A stretch of DNA of 64,000 nucleotides from Leeuwenhoekiella palythoae (GCF_900130045.1 NZ_FQXT01000003.1:248001-312000), one strand, 5' to 3'. Shown: positions 45,069 to 54,275, counted from the first letter of the stretch. Numbers and translations: made by a program. The notes: generated by a model not told the origin, from the sequence alone.

Positions 45069-46595
45069 ATGATTACACAACCCACACATATCATCAATAA
45101 AGTATTTGTAGAAGTCGATTGCAACTCGATGGAGGAAGCGTTGCGCTTAAAGCAGAATCTAGGCCAATTCATAATTGAAAAACTCAGTACGCATTTAAGT
45201 AAAGCTTTTGACGAATTAGGCACTTCAGATGAGTTTTACACTATAGATAAAGTCGCTGTTTCATTTGAAAAAGACTTTTTAAAAGAATCCAATTTATCTG
45301 AAATCACCAATAAAATACACACTATAACAACTGAAACTTTAAGTTTAAGTAGAAATGATTTATCAAATAAAAATCAGATTATTAACGACCAAAAAGAGCG
45401 TAACTACAAGGCTTTTATTTATTTCCTAGAAAAAGGAAGATATCCTTGGTTTTTTGCTGAAAAGGAGACTTTGAATCTTAAAGAACTGACTTCATTTTTA
45501 AAAGAAGCGCAGCCACATTCGCTTACCGAATGTTTAAGTAAAACTGAAGCTCAAAAACGTTTGGTGTATCAATTTGGGGAGCATCCAAAATTTATGTTGA
45601 CGGTTTGGCGTACTTATGCCGAATTAAAAAAACTACCGAAAAGTAGAGTCAATGGCTTGGTCGCTTTAGTCTCTAAAGTTGAAGAAAAAAACATATTTGA
45701 AGAATTAGGATCAAGTCTTTTTCAATACGATCGCTTATCCATACCAGAACACGAACGACGCTTGATCAAACACTTTGAATTTTATAAATCAAAAAGTGGT
45801 TTATCACTTGATACTCTTCAAAGTCTTTCTAACTTTTTCAACCTAAAAATTGGCATCAGCTTTTCACCAAAAGTTTTAATAGCCTCTTTTCAAAGTCTTG
45901 AAAAAGCGACCTTAGTTTTTCAGCCGTCAGAAAAAATCAGTTTCCCTAAAAGCAATAGTCTTTCTAAAAAAGAGATTGAAGAAAGACTGAAATCTATTCC
46001 TGTAAAATTTCAGAATCAAAGAGCATTACTCGATTCTGATGATATTATTGAAGAACAACAATTAATCGAGCATAATCCGGTAGAAACTGATGAATCCCAA
46101 GGTTTGATTCTGCCCAACTGCGGTCTCATTTTGCTGCATCCCTTCCTCTCCATTTTATTTGAAGAATTAGGCGTTCTTAGTTCGCAAAAACAGATCGCTG
46201 AAGAACATTATGATCTCGTTGTACAATTACTGCATTTCATTGCCACAGGTGAAGAAAATATAAGTGAACAGCAACTTGGCGCCGCTAAACAATTATGTGG
46301 TGTTTTTAGTTCGTACCCCATAAAAAAAGAAAACGTCTTACAAGAAAAACATAAAAAGGAAGCGCTTAATCTCATTCAAACCGTACTCAACTATTGGAGT
46401 GCCTTAAAAAATACAACGGCCTCGGGACTGCGCGGACAATTTTTAACCCGCTCTGGAAAATGGGTCACAACCGATGAAAAAATCGAACTCTTTATCGAGC
46501 GGCAAACTGCAGACATTCTACTCGATCAATTGCCTTGGGGACTGTCTATGGTAAAACTTCCTTGGCTCAAAAAAATGATTTATGTAACCTGGTAA
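45069..46595 (+). CDS. Contractile injection system tape-measure family protein (Afp14-like)
   Basis: A 508-aa protein matching the CIS tape-measure family. Key segments are the start HIINKVFVEVDCNSMEEALR, the conserved LPNCGLILLHPFLSILFEEL (about 346-365), and the C-terminal LPWGLSMVKLPWLKKMI. It is short for a tape measure, so the family name may overstate what is known about its role. It starts 3 nt after the 1556-aa gene. Confidence 0.83.
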   Translation: MITQPTHIINKVFVEVDCNSMEEALRLKQNLGQFIIEKLSTHLSKAFDELGTSDEFYTIDKVAVSFEKDFLKESNLSEITNKIHTITTETLSLSRNDLSNKNQIINDQKERNYKAFIYFLEKGRYPWFFAEKETLNLKELTSFLKEAQPHSLTECLSKTEAQKRLVYQFGEHPKFMLTVWRTYAELKKLPKSRVNGLVALVSKVEEKNIFEELGSSLFQYDRLSIPEHERRLIKHFEFYKSKSGLSLDTLQSLSNFFNLKIGISFSPKVLIASFQSLEKATLVFQPSEKISFPKSNSLSKKEIEERLKSIPVKFQNQRALLDSDDIIEEQQLIEHNPVETDESQGLILPNCGLILLHPFLSILFEELGVLSSQKQIAEEHYDLVVQLLHFIATGEENISEQQLGAAKQLCGVFSSYPIKKENVLQEKHKKEALNLIQTVLNYWSALKNTTASGLRGQFLTRSGKWVTTDEKIELFIERQTADILLDQLPWGLSMVKLPWLKKMIYVTW

Positions 46596-46605
46596 ACACT
46601 ACGCT

Positions 46606-47004
46606 ATGAAAACACTCAAATTATTAAGTTCTAGCCTTCTCATTTGCTTTTTGCTATCGAGCTGCGGCACTTCTTTTTATGATCAATATAGTTTTACTGA
46701 AACCTTGGAGACCAAAGCCAATGCCTTGAGTCTGGTTGAAGTTTCAGATCAAGAATACCAGCAACGCAAAGCCGCTGCCCAAGCATTGATCAATAAAATT
46801 GATATGATGGTAAGCTATGAAAAGGCCAAATCCAAAAACGAAATTACCATACAGATGTGGCAGTATTTACAAAGCGACGCAAGCAGTATCCAGCAATTTT
46901 TGAATTTGTGGGAAACACAAGGCACATTAAGCCCCGCTTTTAAGGCTGAATTCAAGCCGCAAGTAGCCAAGATCTTTGATCTGATGGCCAATTATAAAAA
47001 TTAA
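46606..47004 (+). CDS. Small lipoprotein encoded inside the eCIS cluster
   Basis: A 132-aa protein with a clear lipoprotein signal (LLICFLLSSC, C20). The mature part is mostly helical (AAAQALINKIDMMVSYEKAK, WQYLQSDASSIQQFLNLW). I do not recognise the family. An exported lipoprotein inside an otherwise cytoplasmic assembly operon suggests a role at the envelope, such as docking, release or self-protection. Confidence 0.7.
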   Translation: MKTLKLLSSSLLICFLLSSCGTSFYDQYSFTETLETKANALSLVEVSDQEYQQRKAAAQALINKIDMMVSYEKAKSKNEITIQMWQYLQSDASSIQQFLNLWETQGTLSPAFKAEFKPQVAKIFDLMANYKN

Positions 47005-47014
47005 AAGAACGAAC

Positions 47015-47038
47015 AGTCTAAGCATGCTTTGTTAGACT
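47015..47038 (+). promoter_or_regulatory. Intra-operon hairpin
   Basis: AGTCTAA (47015-47021) and TTAGACT (47032-47038) form a 7-bp stem around a 10-nt loop. It lies in the largest gap of the cluster, between the structural genes and the DUF4157 payload region. No U-tract follows, so full termination is unlikely. Confidence 0.35.
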
Positions 47039-47066
47039 TAATCACGATGTAAAAAACACTTGAAAT

Positions 47067-47390
47067 ATGGATTTTAAAGAACTCTACAAATCGATAAAAG
47101 CGGGAATTCTTGATTTGGTCAAAGAACGCTTTGATGAAGAAAGCAGCCTTATTAAAAACGATATTGATCTGTTCTTAGAACAGTCAAAAGATAAATTAGA
47201 ACGCTGGATGTTATTACTCAATCAAGGTGCCATCACTCCTGCAGAATTTGAACTTTTACTACAAAGCCAAAAAGACCTTTTGATCATTCAAACCCTTGAA
47301 AAAGCTGGTGTGTCAAAGATAAAAATAGGTCTTTTTAAGAATGCCGCTATTAAACTCATTGTGAGTAAAGCTGTAACTCTAATTCTGTAA
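47067..47390 (+). CDS. Small helical protein, unknown function
   Basis: A 107-aa protein, highly charged and helical in the first 60 residues (VKERFDEESSLIKNDIDLFL) with a hydrophobic C-terminus (AAIKLIVSKAVTLIL) that could be a tail anchor or amphipathic helix. I do not recognise the family. It lies 12 nt before the DUF4157 gene; a chaperone or immunity-like role for that protein is possible but unproven. Confidence 0.6.
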   Translation: MDFKELYKSIKAGILDLVKERFDEESSLIKNDIDLFLEQSKDKLERWMLLLNQGAITPAEFELLLQSQKDLLIIQTLEKAGVSKIKIGLFKNAAIKLIVSKAVTLIL

Positions 47391-47402
47391 ATAGTTTAAG
47401 TT

Positions 47403-50400
47403 ATGCCTGCTTTTGCTAAAAATAGAACTCCGTCTACAGATATCAAAAAACCTTCTAAAGCTGCCTTTTTTAAAGTTCAGGCGAAGCTCAAGATGGGGCA
47501 TTCTGGAGATAAGTATGAGCAGGAAGCAGATACGGTAGCACAACAAGTTGTTGAAAACACTCATGGAAACTCAGCAACCAAAGTGCAACAGAAACCGCTC
47601 GCACAAACCATAAAACCGGGGATTCAACTCAAAGCACTAGAGGAAGACCAGATTCAGAAAAAAAGTGAAGAGGAAGAAACTGTTCAAGCAAAAGAAGAAG
47701 AGGAAACAGTACAAGCTAAAACTGAAGAAAACGAGGAAGAAACCCTTCAAGCAAAATTGCAAGCTACTGCCACTCCATCTACAAGTATTCAGGAACGTTT
47801 AAAAAATAATAAGCACAATGGCGAACCTATGGCTCCGGCTACGCAAACCAGAATGGAGCAGAATTTCGGCACCAATTTGTCTGATGTGCGTATTCACACC
47901 GATGCCAATGCCCAAAAAATGAGCGCAGATCTTGGTGCTCAGGCATTCACTTCTGGTCGTGACATTTACTTTAATGAGGGAAAATATGCGCCTGGATCAC
48001 CCGAAGGTGATGGCTTGCTTGCACACGAATTGACGCATACGATTCAGCAAGGAGCAATTGCTGCTAACAAATCACTGACAACCAATCCGTCAAAACCTAA
48101 AAAAACAACTGTTTCATCAAGCGAAACAGCAGTTCCAAAGCAGGATTCCGTTTCAGAACCCGTGAAGCAAAATTCAGAAGAAACAAAGAAAGAGCAATTT
48201 CAATCTCAGGAAAATTCAGCACAAACCGAAACTCAAGACCCTTCCTACCCTGCTTCTGCTCAAGAAAATGAAGCCTTTCAGGAATTAACCGAATCCATAA
48301 CAAACAGATCAAGGGCTGCTCAAACAACGCCCGATGCTGAGGTTTCTGCTCAAGCAGGTTCAGCGGCTGCACCACGTGCTGCTAATGAACAAATGGGCGG
48401 TGCACAAGCCAATCAGGTTGAGGTAATGAATGCACAAGAACCGGGAGTTTTTAACGCTTTAAGTTTTAAAAGTCGCCTGATGGAACGTATTGAGGCGATG
48501 CAACTTCCGGCAAATGAAGAAGAGGCAGATGACTTTGAAAGCAATAATAATATTGATTCGGTTACTCAAGCTGGAGTTGGGATGGCCAATGCAGAAAGTC
48601 AGCAAGCATCTGGAGCGATTGACCAAGCGACCAGTACAGCGCCAGATCCTAATTCTGTTGCACAACGTGAGGTTGCTAACATTCCTGAGGCTCCCGTAGG
48701 TCAGCGACCAGCACCTGTAAACGCAAACGCAGCTGCACCTCCTCCCCGTCCTGACAGTCTAGTACAGGCTCCTTTACAACAAAACGTAAATGAAATAGAT
48801 CAGCAATTAGAAGCAAATCAAGTCACTGAGGATATGCTTCATAACAGTAACGAACCTACCTTCGATAACGCATTAAACGCAACGAACGAAGCTCGTGACC
48901 ACGCAAATCAAGCTCCTGTAGCATTTGGAGCGTCAGAGCAAGCAAGTTTAACTTCCGCACAAAATTCTGCGCAGCAAAATAGTAGCGCTCAACTCAATGC
49001 TATGTATAACAGCAGAGCGTCCTCGCTGGGAAATGCTCAACTGGATCAACAAAACACAGCAACTGCTAACAGCGCTGCCCGAGAACGCATTGCATCAGAA
49101 ATCAACACCCTGTTTGAAAGCACAAAAAATGCAGTAGAGACAATTTTAAGCGAACTCGAAGAACAGGTTGCATCAAAGTTTACCACAGCAGCAGAAAAAG
49201 CCAAGAAGGTGTTTGAGGATTATGTAGCACGAAAAATGGATGCTTATAAAGCTGAACGCTACAGCGGTCTAGGTGGTGCAGTCACTTGGGTGGGTGACGC
49301 ATTTACCGGTTTACCCGAAGAAGTCAATGCCTTTTTTGAAGAAGGAAGAGAAAAATACATCGAGGCGATGGATAGCGAACTTACAAGTATCGCAGAATAT
49401 ATCGCTCACAAACTCACCGAAGCAAAAACCAAGATTACTGAAGGCAAACAACAAATTGCAGACTATGTTGGAAGTCAGCCTCAGGAGCTTCAGGATATCG
49501 CCGAGGAAGCCGCCGGAACTATTCAAAGCAGGTTTGACGACCTAGAACATGCTGTAAATAGCAAACAAGACGAACTTATTGAATCTCTTGCTCAACAGTA
49601 TCAGGAAAGTCTTGCTGAAGTAGATGCGCGCATTGAAGAAATGCAAGCAGAAAACCGCGGACTTATTGATATGGCGATGGGTGCTGTTATGGGCGTAATT
49701 CAAACGATCATCAATATCAAGAATATGCTCACCAACTTATTGAGTGCAGCATTAGATGCGATAGGTGCGATTATATCTGATCCTATCGGATTTTTGATGA
49801 ATTTGATACGTGGTGTTAAAGAAGGCTTTTTGAATTTTGGTACCAACATCATGACGCACTTGATGAATGGATTGGTGACATGGTTAACCGGAGCCTTAGG
49901 GCCAATGGGAATCACAATTCCGGAAGATATTTTCAGCTTGAAAGGAATATTTAGTCTGGTGATGCAAGTGCTTGGGCTGACGTGGGATTATATGCGACAA
50001 AAAGCAGTAAAACTTTTGGGCGAACCGGTAGTACAAGCTTTAGAATTTGGCTTTGAACTTTTTCAAATCATCAGAACCGAAGGAATTGCCGGCATTTGGG
50101 AATACATCAAAGAACAGTTTACTGATCTAAAAGAAACGGTGATCGAAGGTATACAAGATATGATCATTACCACCGTAGTTGACGCCGGAATCAAGTGGGT
50201 TTTAGGATTGATGAGTCCGGCAGGTGCTTTTGTCAAAGCGGCAATGATGATCATCGACATTGTAAAATTCTTTATAGAACGAGGAAGTCAAATTATGGCT
50301 TTGGTCAATGCATTTATTGAAGGTGTAAAAGCGGTGGCTTCAGGAAACGTTGGGGCTATTGCCTCTAAAATTGAAGAAGCACTTGGGCGCGCCGTACCCG

Positions 50401-51707
50401 TGATCATTGGCTTCCTGGCTTCGTTGTTAGGCATCAGCGGTCTCGCTTGCAAAGTGCAAAACCTTATTCAGCGCATACGCCAACGCATAGATAAGGCTAT
50501 TGATAAGCTAATTCTTAAGGCTAAAAAGGCGTTTAAAAAATTAGGTAATAAAGTAAAATCTGGTGTACAAAAGTTCATTGAATGGTGGCGGGTTAAGAAA
50601 AAATTTAGAGGTCAAGATGATAAAACACATACCTTGTATTTTGAAGGTGATGAATCTAACCCAGTACTAACAGTCGCGAGTAACCCTACTCCATTTACCA
50701 CGTTTATTTCTTCCGTAGTAATTGGTGAAGACCCAAAAGGAGAAAAACAAAAAGCCAAAAACGAAGCCGTACAAATAGCAACTGAAATTGACACAACAAA
50801 ACGCGCGCCATTAAAAGGAACTACCGAAGAAGCTAAGAATAAAAGCCGGCTAGATAAAAAAGAGAAACTTGAAGCTTTACTATCAGACCTTAGTAAACGT
50901 GCTGAAAAGCTATTTGGTCTGGATGTTTCTGAACTTCCCACAACAAAGATTTTCAAACAAGATGCTACAACAAAAGGTGATGACACTGTTGGAACCGAAA
51001 TGATAGCAGAACCATTAACTCAAAAAGGAAGTGGAGGAAGTATTCCTACCTCTCGAAAACACAAATTATTTGACAAGCTTTTAAAACGCCGTTTGGGTGG
51101 AAGTAGTTACTACATCAGAGGGCACCTATTAAACCATAACACACATGGTCCAGGAAAATGGACTAACATGACACCGCTTTCAAAAGAGGGTAATAAAAAT
51201 CACGAAAGTCTCGTAGAATCACTTGTAAAAGCTGCTGTAAGTTCGGGAGCTATCGTAAAGTACAGTGTTAAACCAGACTACAGTAGAAATGAATTAGCAA
51301 CGCCAAGCTCTGCTTCTGCTGATATTCAAGAAATACGAGAAGCAGAACAGCACGTTCCAACTAAACTTGTTTGTGAAGCCATCATCATACGGAAGAAAGA
51401 AAACAGCTTTGAAAAAACACAGGAAATTGTCAAAAAGAATGTAGATAACCCTATTGATACTACCATCACCAATTATCAATTAGATTCAGAGAAAAAACAA
51501 CCCGTTAAACTTAAGACTGATACTAAGGATCATATCGCGGCTAATACCTCTGGTATAAGCCGTGTGAGTATTAATCGTATTAAAGATGCTGTCGATATAA
51601 TAGATAATTTGAAATACTATGATCAGATTATTGCAATTCTTAATTCTCCCGCAGCAGAGGCTGGCGTAGAAAAATTGAGAGCAATGAATAACGTTACTTT
51701 AAATTGA
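47403..51707 (+). CDS. DUF4157 (eCIS core domain) protein with nuclease-like C-terminus, candidate payload
   Basis: A 1434-aa mosaic. Residues 21-50 match the eCIS payload lead (AKLKMGHSGDKYEQEAD). Three acidic repeats (EETVQAK, EETVQAK, EETLQAK) occupy 91-118. DUF4157 spans about 128-220 with a zinc-protease-type HEXXH motif HELTH (208-212). A low-complexity Gln/Ala/Glu region runs to about 550, coiled coil to 750, and a hydrophobic helical block from 753 to 1017. Near the end, RGHLLN (1239-1244), HGPGKW (1248-1253) and TNMTPLSKEGNKNH resemble the beta-beta-alpha-metal nuclease loop. DUF4157 marks eCIS-associated cargo. Nuclease activity and export are inference. No signal peptide is present. 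Confidence 0.85.
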   Translation: MPAFAKNRTPSTDIKKPSKAAFFKVQAKLKMGHSGDKYEQEADTVAQQVVENTHGNSATKVQQKPLAQTIKPGIQLKALEEDQIQKKSEEEETVQAKEEEETVQAKTEENEEETLQAKLQATATPSTSIQERLKNNKHNGEPMAPATQTRMEQNFGTNLSDVRIHTDANAQKMSADLGAQAFTSGRDIYFNEGKYAPGSPEGDGLLAHELTHTIQQGAIAANKSLTTNPSKPKKTTVSSSETAVPKQDSVSEPVKQNSEETKKEQFQSQENSAQTETQDPSYPASAQENEAFQELTESITNRSRAAQTTPDAEVSAQAGSAAAPRAANEQMGGAQANQVEVMNAQEPGVFNALSFKSRLMERIEAMQLPANEEEADDFESNNNIDSVTQAGVGMANAESQQASGAIDQATSTAPDPNSVAQREVANIPEAPVGQRPAPVNANAAAPPPRPDSLVQAPLQQNVNEIDQQLEANQVTEDMLHNSNEPTFDNALNATNEARDHANQAPVAFGASEQASLTSAQNSAQQNSSAQLNAMYNSRASSLGNAQLDQQNTATANSAARERIASEINTLFESTKNAVETILSELEEQVASKFTTAAEKAKKVFEDYVARKMDAYKAERYSGLGGAVTWVGDAFTGLPEEVNAFFEEGREKYIEAMDSELTSIAEYIAHKLTEAKTKITEGKQQIADYVGSQPQELQDIAEEAAGTIQSRFDDLEHAVNSKQDELIESLAQQYQESLAEVDARIEEMQAENRGLIDMAMGAVMGVIQTIINIKNMLTNLLSAALDAIGAIISDPIGFLMNLIRGVKEGFLNFGTNIMTHLMNGLVTWLTGALGPMGITIPEDIFSLKGIFSLVMQVLGLTWDYMRQKAVKLLGEPVVQALEFGFELFQIIRTEGIAGIWEYIKEQFTDLKETVIEGIQDMIITTVVDAGIKWVLGLMSPAGAFVKAAMMIIDIVKFFIERGSQIMALVNAFIEGVKAVASGNVGAIASKIEEALGRAVPVIIGFLASLLGISGLACKVQNLIQRIRQRIDKAIDKLILKAKKAFKKLGNKVKSGVQKFIEWWRVKKKFRGQDDKTHTLYFEGDESNPVLTVASNPTPFTTFISSVVIGEDPKGEKQKAKNEAVQIATEIDTTKRAPLKGTTEEAKNKSRLDKKEKLEALLSDLSKRAEKLFGLDVSELPTTKIFKQDATTKGDDTVGTEMIAEPLTQKGSGGSIPTSRKHKLFDKLLKRRLGGSSYYIRGHLLNHNTHGPGKWTNMTPLSKEGNKNHESLVESLVKAAVSSGAIVKYSVKPDYSRNELATPSSASADIQEIREAEQHVPTKLVCEAIIIRKKENSFEKTQEIVKKNVDNPIDTTITNYQLDSEKKQPVKLKTDTKDHIAANTSGISRVSINRIKDAVDIIDNLKYYDQIIAILNSPAAEAGVEKLRAMNNVTLN

Positions 51708-51735
51708 ATATGACCTAAACACTAAATTAAAAATC

Positions 51736-52557
51736 ATGAAAACATTGCGCTACCGTTCACGAGATCAAGAAGTTTATTTTTTAGAAGAACTACTACAAAA
51801 AATGGGTTATGAGATTTATGTCTCTACCTATTTTGGTGTAGATACTGATAAAGCAGTTAAAGACTTTCAGCAAAAAAATGATCTCGTCGTGGACGGCATC
51901 GTAGGTTTAAAGACTTGGAGCAAACTGCTGGCTCAGGAAAATCAAATTTTTGACTCGAATTCAAAATTACTGAGTGAACAAGATCTGATTGATTTCGCGC
52001 AGCGCTATGATTTAGAATTGGCTGCAGTAAAAGCAGTCAATGAAATTGAGAGCAACGGTAAAGGTTTTCTGGTGGGTGATAAACCGCGAATTCTTTTTGA
52101 GGGTCATATTTTTTGGCGACAATTAGAAGCTAAAGGCATCGATCCCAAAAACTATGTTTCAGAAGAGAGCGCTAATGTGCTTTATAAAAAATGGACCCGT
52201 AAATATTATGTAGGCGGAATTGGCGAATACGACCGTATGAATAAAGCTGCTGCTTTAGACGATCATCCTGACTTTAAAGCTGCGACAAAGGCTTCAGCAT
52301 CTTGGGGAATGTTTCAAATTATGGGCTATCATTTTAAAAGTTTGGGTTATGCTTCGGTTGATGCATTTGTAGAAAAAATGTTTGAACACGAGCGGGAGCA
52401 TCTGGCGGCTTTTGGGAAGTTTTTAGAGGTCAATAAACTCCTGAAACATTTACGCTCAAAAAATTGGGCAGCTTTTGCCAGAGGCTACAACGGCCCCGGT
52501 TACGCTGCAAACAAATACGATATTAAACTGGCAAAAGCTTATGCTAAATATTCGTAA
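51736..52557 (+). CDS. N-acetylmuramidase with peptidoglycan-binding domain
   Basis: A 273-aa peptidoglycan hydrolase. An N-terminal PG_binding_1 domain covers about 5-68 (KAVKDFQQKNDLVVDGIVG), and a DUF3380-type muramidase domain about 80-272. The likely catalytic glutamate is E105 in NEIESNGKGF, and FEGHIFWRQLEAKGIDP follows. No signal peptide is present, so it would be released by lysis, injected, or carried by the particle. It sits between the payload candidate and the ATPase. Confidence 0.9.
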   Translation: MKTLRYRSRDQEVYFLEELLQKMGYEIYVSTYFGVDTDKAVKDFQQKNDLVVDGIVGLKTWSKLLAQENQIFDSNSKLLSEQDLIDFAQRYDLELAAVKAVNEIESNGKGFLVGDKPRILFEGHIFWRQLEAKGIDPKNYVSEESANVLYKKWTRKYYVGGIGEYDRMNKAAALDDHPDFKAATKASASWGMFQIMGYHFKSLGYASVDAFVEKMFEHEREHLAAFGKFLEVNKLLKHLRSKNWAAFARGYNGPGYAANKYDIKLAKAYAKYS

Positions 52558-52562
52558 ACGTT

Positions 52563-53888
52563 ATGAGTACTACACAATGTTTAGGCTTTGATACAATCAT
52601 GCAGCATTTGCAAGAGCTTATCATTTGGCGATTGAAAAATCCTGATTTGAGCTTTGACGAAGCACCACAATTAGATCGTAAAGCCCTCCCCGACTCGCTA
52701 TTAAAACAACTTATCATAGTCTTAGAATTAGATGCTGCAGAAATCGCGATACTCTTACTTGTGCTGGCTCCCAACCTTTCACCAGAACTCCTGAAATTTT
52801 GTGTGAATCAAGTTTACCCTGATGGCGGCGAACTTCCCGAACTTGGCGGAATTCAAGGCAAAAATCACCGCGGTATCTTACCCACTGCAGAGACTGCGTT
52901 GTTTATTCTCACAGGAACAAATATTGAAGCTAGAGTCCGATGCTGGCAGTATTTTGATAAGCATAGTAAACTCATCGCAAACAAGGTCATTCAGTTAGAA
53001 AAACCTGAAAAGAATGAACCCAAAATGAGTGGAGCATTGATTTTAGATGCTGAATACACAGCTTTGCTCATTACAGGTAACATACCAGAACCTGAGTTAA
53101 GCATTGAGTTTCCTGCTTCAAAGATCGAAACACAACTTACCTGGGATGATTTGGTTCTTAATGACGAAACCCGACAAGAAATTCGGGACCTTGAAATATG
53201 GTTGAAACATAACGAAACGCTTCAACAAAAACACCACACGACAAACAGATTCAAGCAAGGATATCGCGTACTTTTTCACGGTCCGCCCGGTACCGGAAAA
53301 ACACTAACAGCAAGCCTTTTGGGAAAATATACAGACCGTGAAGTTTACCGCATCGATCTTTCAACCGTAGTTTCAAAATACATCGGTGAGACCGAAAAAA
53401 ACCTGGCGAAACTTTTTGATAAAGCTCATTATAAAAATTGGATTCTTTTCTTTGATGAAGCTGATGCAATTTTTGGGAAACGCACTCAAGTGCGGGATGC
53501 ACACGACAAATATGCCAACCAAGAAGTTTCTTATCTTTTACAACGTTTAGAAGAGCATCCCGGCCTTGTCATTTTAGCCTCCAATTTCAAAAATAATGTT
53601 GATGCAGCATTTACCAGACGCTTTCAAGCTTTGGTCTATTTTGCACCTCCCGGATATCAAGAGCGCCTCGAACTGTGGAAAAAAACACTTCCAAAGAAAT
53701 TTAAATACGCGCAAGAGATCGACTTAAAAACAATTGCAAAAACTTACGATATTACCGGGGCACACATTACTAATGTTATACATTACTGTTGTTTGCAAGC
53801 GCTGAATCAAGACTCACTGACTATTACGAGCAAGAATCTCATAGCAGGTCTTAAACGAGAATACAAAAAAGAAGAAAAGATGTTTTAG
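52563..53888 (+). CDS. AAA+ ATPase of the eCIS (Afp15-like)
   Basis: A 441-aa ATPase. A family-specific N-terminal part (about 1-190) precedes a AAA+ core with Walker A GPPGTGKT (240-247), Walker [10 protein letters not shown] (D298, E299) and the downstream AAA+ segment FTRRFQ. Afp15-type ATPases act in assembly or effector loading rather than in recycling contracted sheath, and the ClpV double-ATPase layout is absent. It closes the cluster; DUF2200 follows with its own -7-like box. Confidence 0.93.
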   Translation: MSTTQCLGFDTIMQHLQELIIWRLKNPDLSFDEAPQLDRKALPDSLLKQLIIVLELDAAEIAILLLVLAPNLSPELLKFCVNQVYPDGGELPELGGIQGKNHRGILPTAETALFILTGTNIEARVRCWQYFDKHSKLIANKVIQLEKPEKNEPKMSGALILDAEYTALLITGNIPEPELSIEFPASKIETQLTWDDLVLNDETRQEIRDLEIWLKHNETLQQKHHTTNRFKQGYRVLFHGPPGTGKTLTASLLGKYTDREVYRIDLSTVVSKYIGETEKNLAKLFDKAHYKNWILFFDEADAIFGKRTQVRDAHDKYANQEVSYLLQRLEEHPGLVILASNFKNNVDAAFTRRFQALVYFAPPGYQERLELWKKTLPKKFKYAQEIDLKTIAKTYDITGAHITNVIHYCCLQALNQDSLTITSKNLIAGLKREYKKEEKMF

Positions 53889-53889
53889 T

Positions 53890-53897
53890 TATATTTG
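53890..53897 (+). promoter_or_regulatory. Candidate -7 element for the DUF2200 gene
   Basis: TATATTTG, a perfect TAnnTTTG match, starts 2 nt after the ATPase stop and 20 nt before the DUF2200 ATG. It suggests the eCIS transcription unit ends here. No -33 match was found. Confidence 0.4.
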
Positions 53898-53917
53898 AGT
53901 TTCACAAGTACTTCAAT

Positions 53918-54268
53918 ATGGCAAAACATCGCATTTATACAATGGCCTTTTCGGGTGTTTATCCGCATTACATCACAAAAGCCGAAAAAAAAGGCCGCAC
54001 CAAAGAAGAGGTTGATCAAATTATCATTTGGTTAACCGGTTATGATCAGACCGCCTTAAATCGCATACTAGCTGAAAAAACAAATTTTGAAACCTTTTTT
54101 GAAGAAGCGCCTCAGCTCAATCCTAATGTTTCCAAGATTACCGGAGTTATTTGTGGTCATCGCATTGAGAATATTGAAGATCCTCTGATGAAAAAAGTAC
54201 GTTATCTGGATAAATTGATTGACGAACTCGCTAAAGGAAAAACGATGGAAAGAATTCTCAGAAAATAA
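53918..54268 (+). CDS. DUF2200 protein
   Basis: A 116-aa cytoplasmic protein that matches DUF2200 along its length: [20 protein letters not shown] at the start, [12 protein letters not shown], and [20 protein letters not shown]. Its function is unknown. Nothing ties it to the injection system beyond position. Confidence 0.88.
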   Translation: MAKHRIYTMAFSGVYPHYITKAEKKGRTKEEVDQIIIWLTGYDQTALNRILAEKTNFETFFEEAPQLNPNVSKITGVICGHRIENIEDPLMKKVRYLDKLIDELAKGKTMERILRK

Positions 54269-54275
54269 TACTCCT

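Larger units (their letters stand above)
26929..53888 (+). other. Extracellular-type contractile injection system (eCIS) gene cluster
   Basis: Nineteen genes on one strand, with gaps of at most 62 nt and several stop/start overlaps, form one apparent transcription unit. The order cap, sheath, tubes, DUF5908, LysM hub, spike, PAAR, gp25, wedges, tape measure, DUF4157 protein, muramidase, ATPase parallels Afp/PVC and other eCIS loci. There are no head, terminase, portal or integrase genes and no TssJ/TssL/TssM or ClpV, which separates it from prophages and classical T6SS. Confidence 0.9.

Noticed and set aside
47660-47760. CRISPR-like or tandem DNA repeat
   Set aside because: The repetition is at protein level (EETVQAK) within one ORF, with varied codons and no spacers.
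26929-53888. Prophage
   Set aside because: No capsid, portal, terminase, integrase or attachment-site repeats were seen; the Afp15-like ATPase and DUF4157 cargo fit an eCIS.
26929-53888. Type VI secretion system
   Set aside because: No TssJ, TssL, TssM or ClpV genes; sheath is a single protein rather than a TssB/TssC pair.
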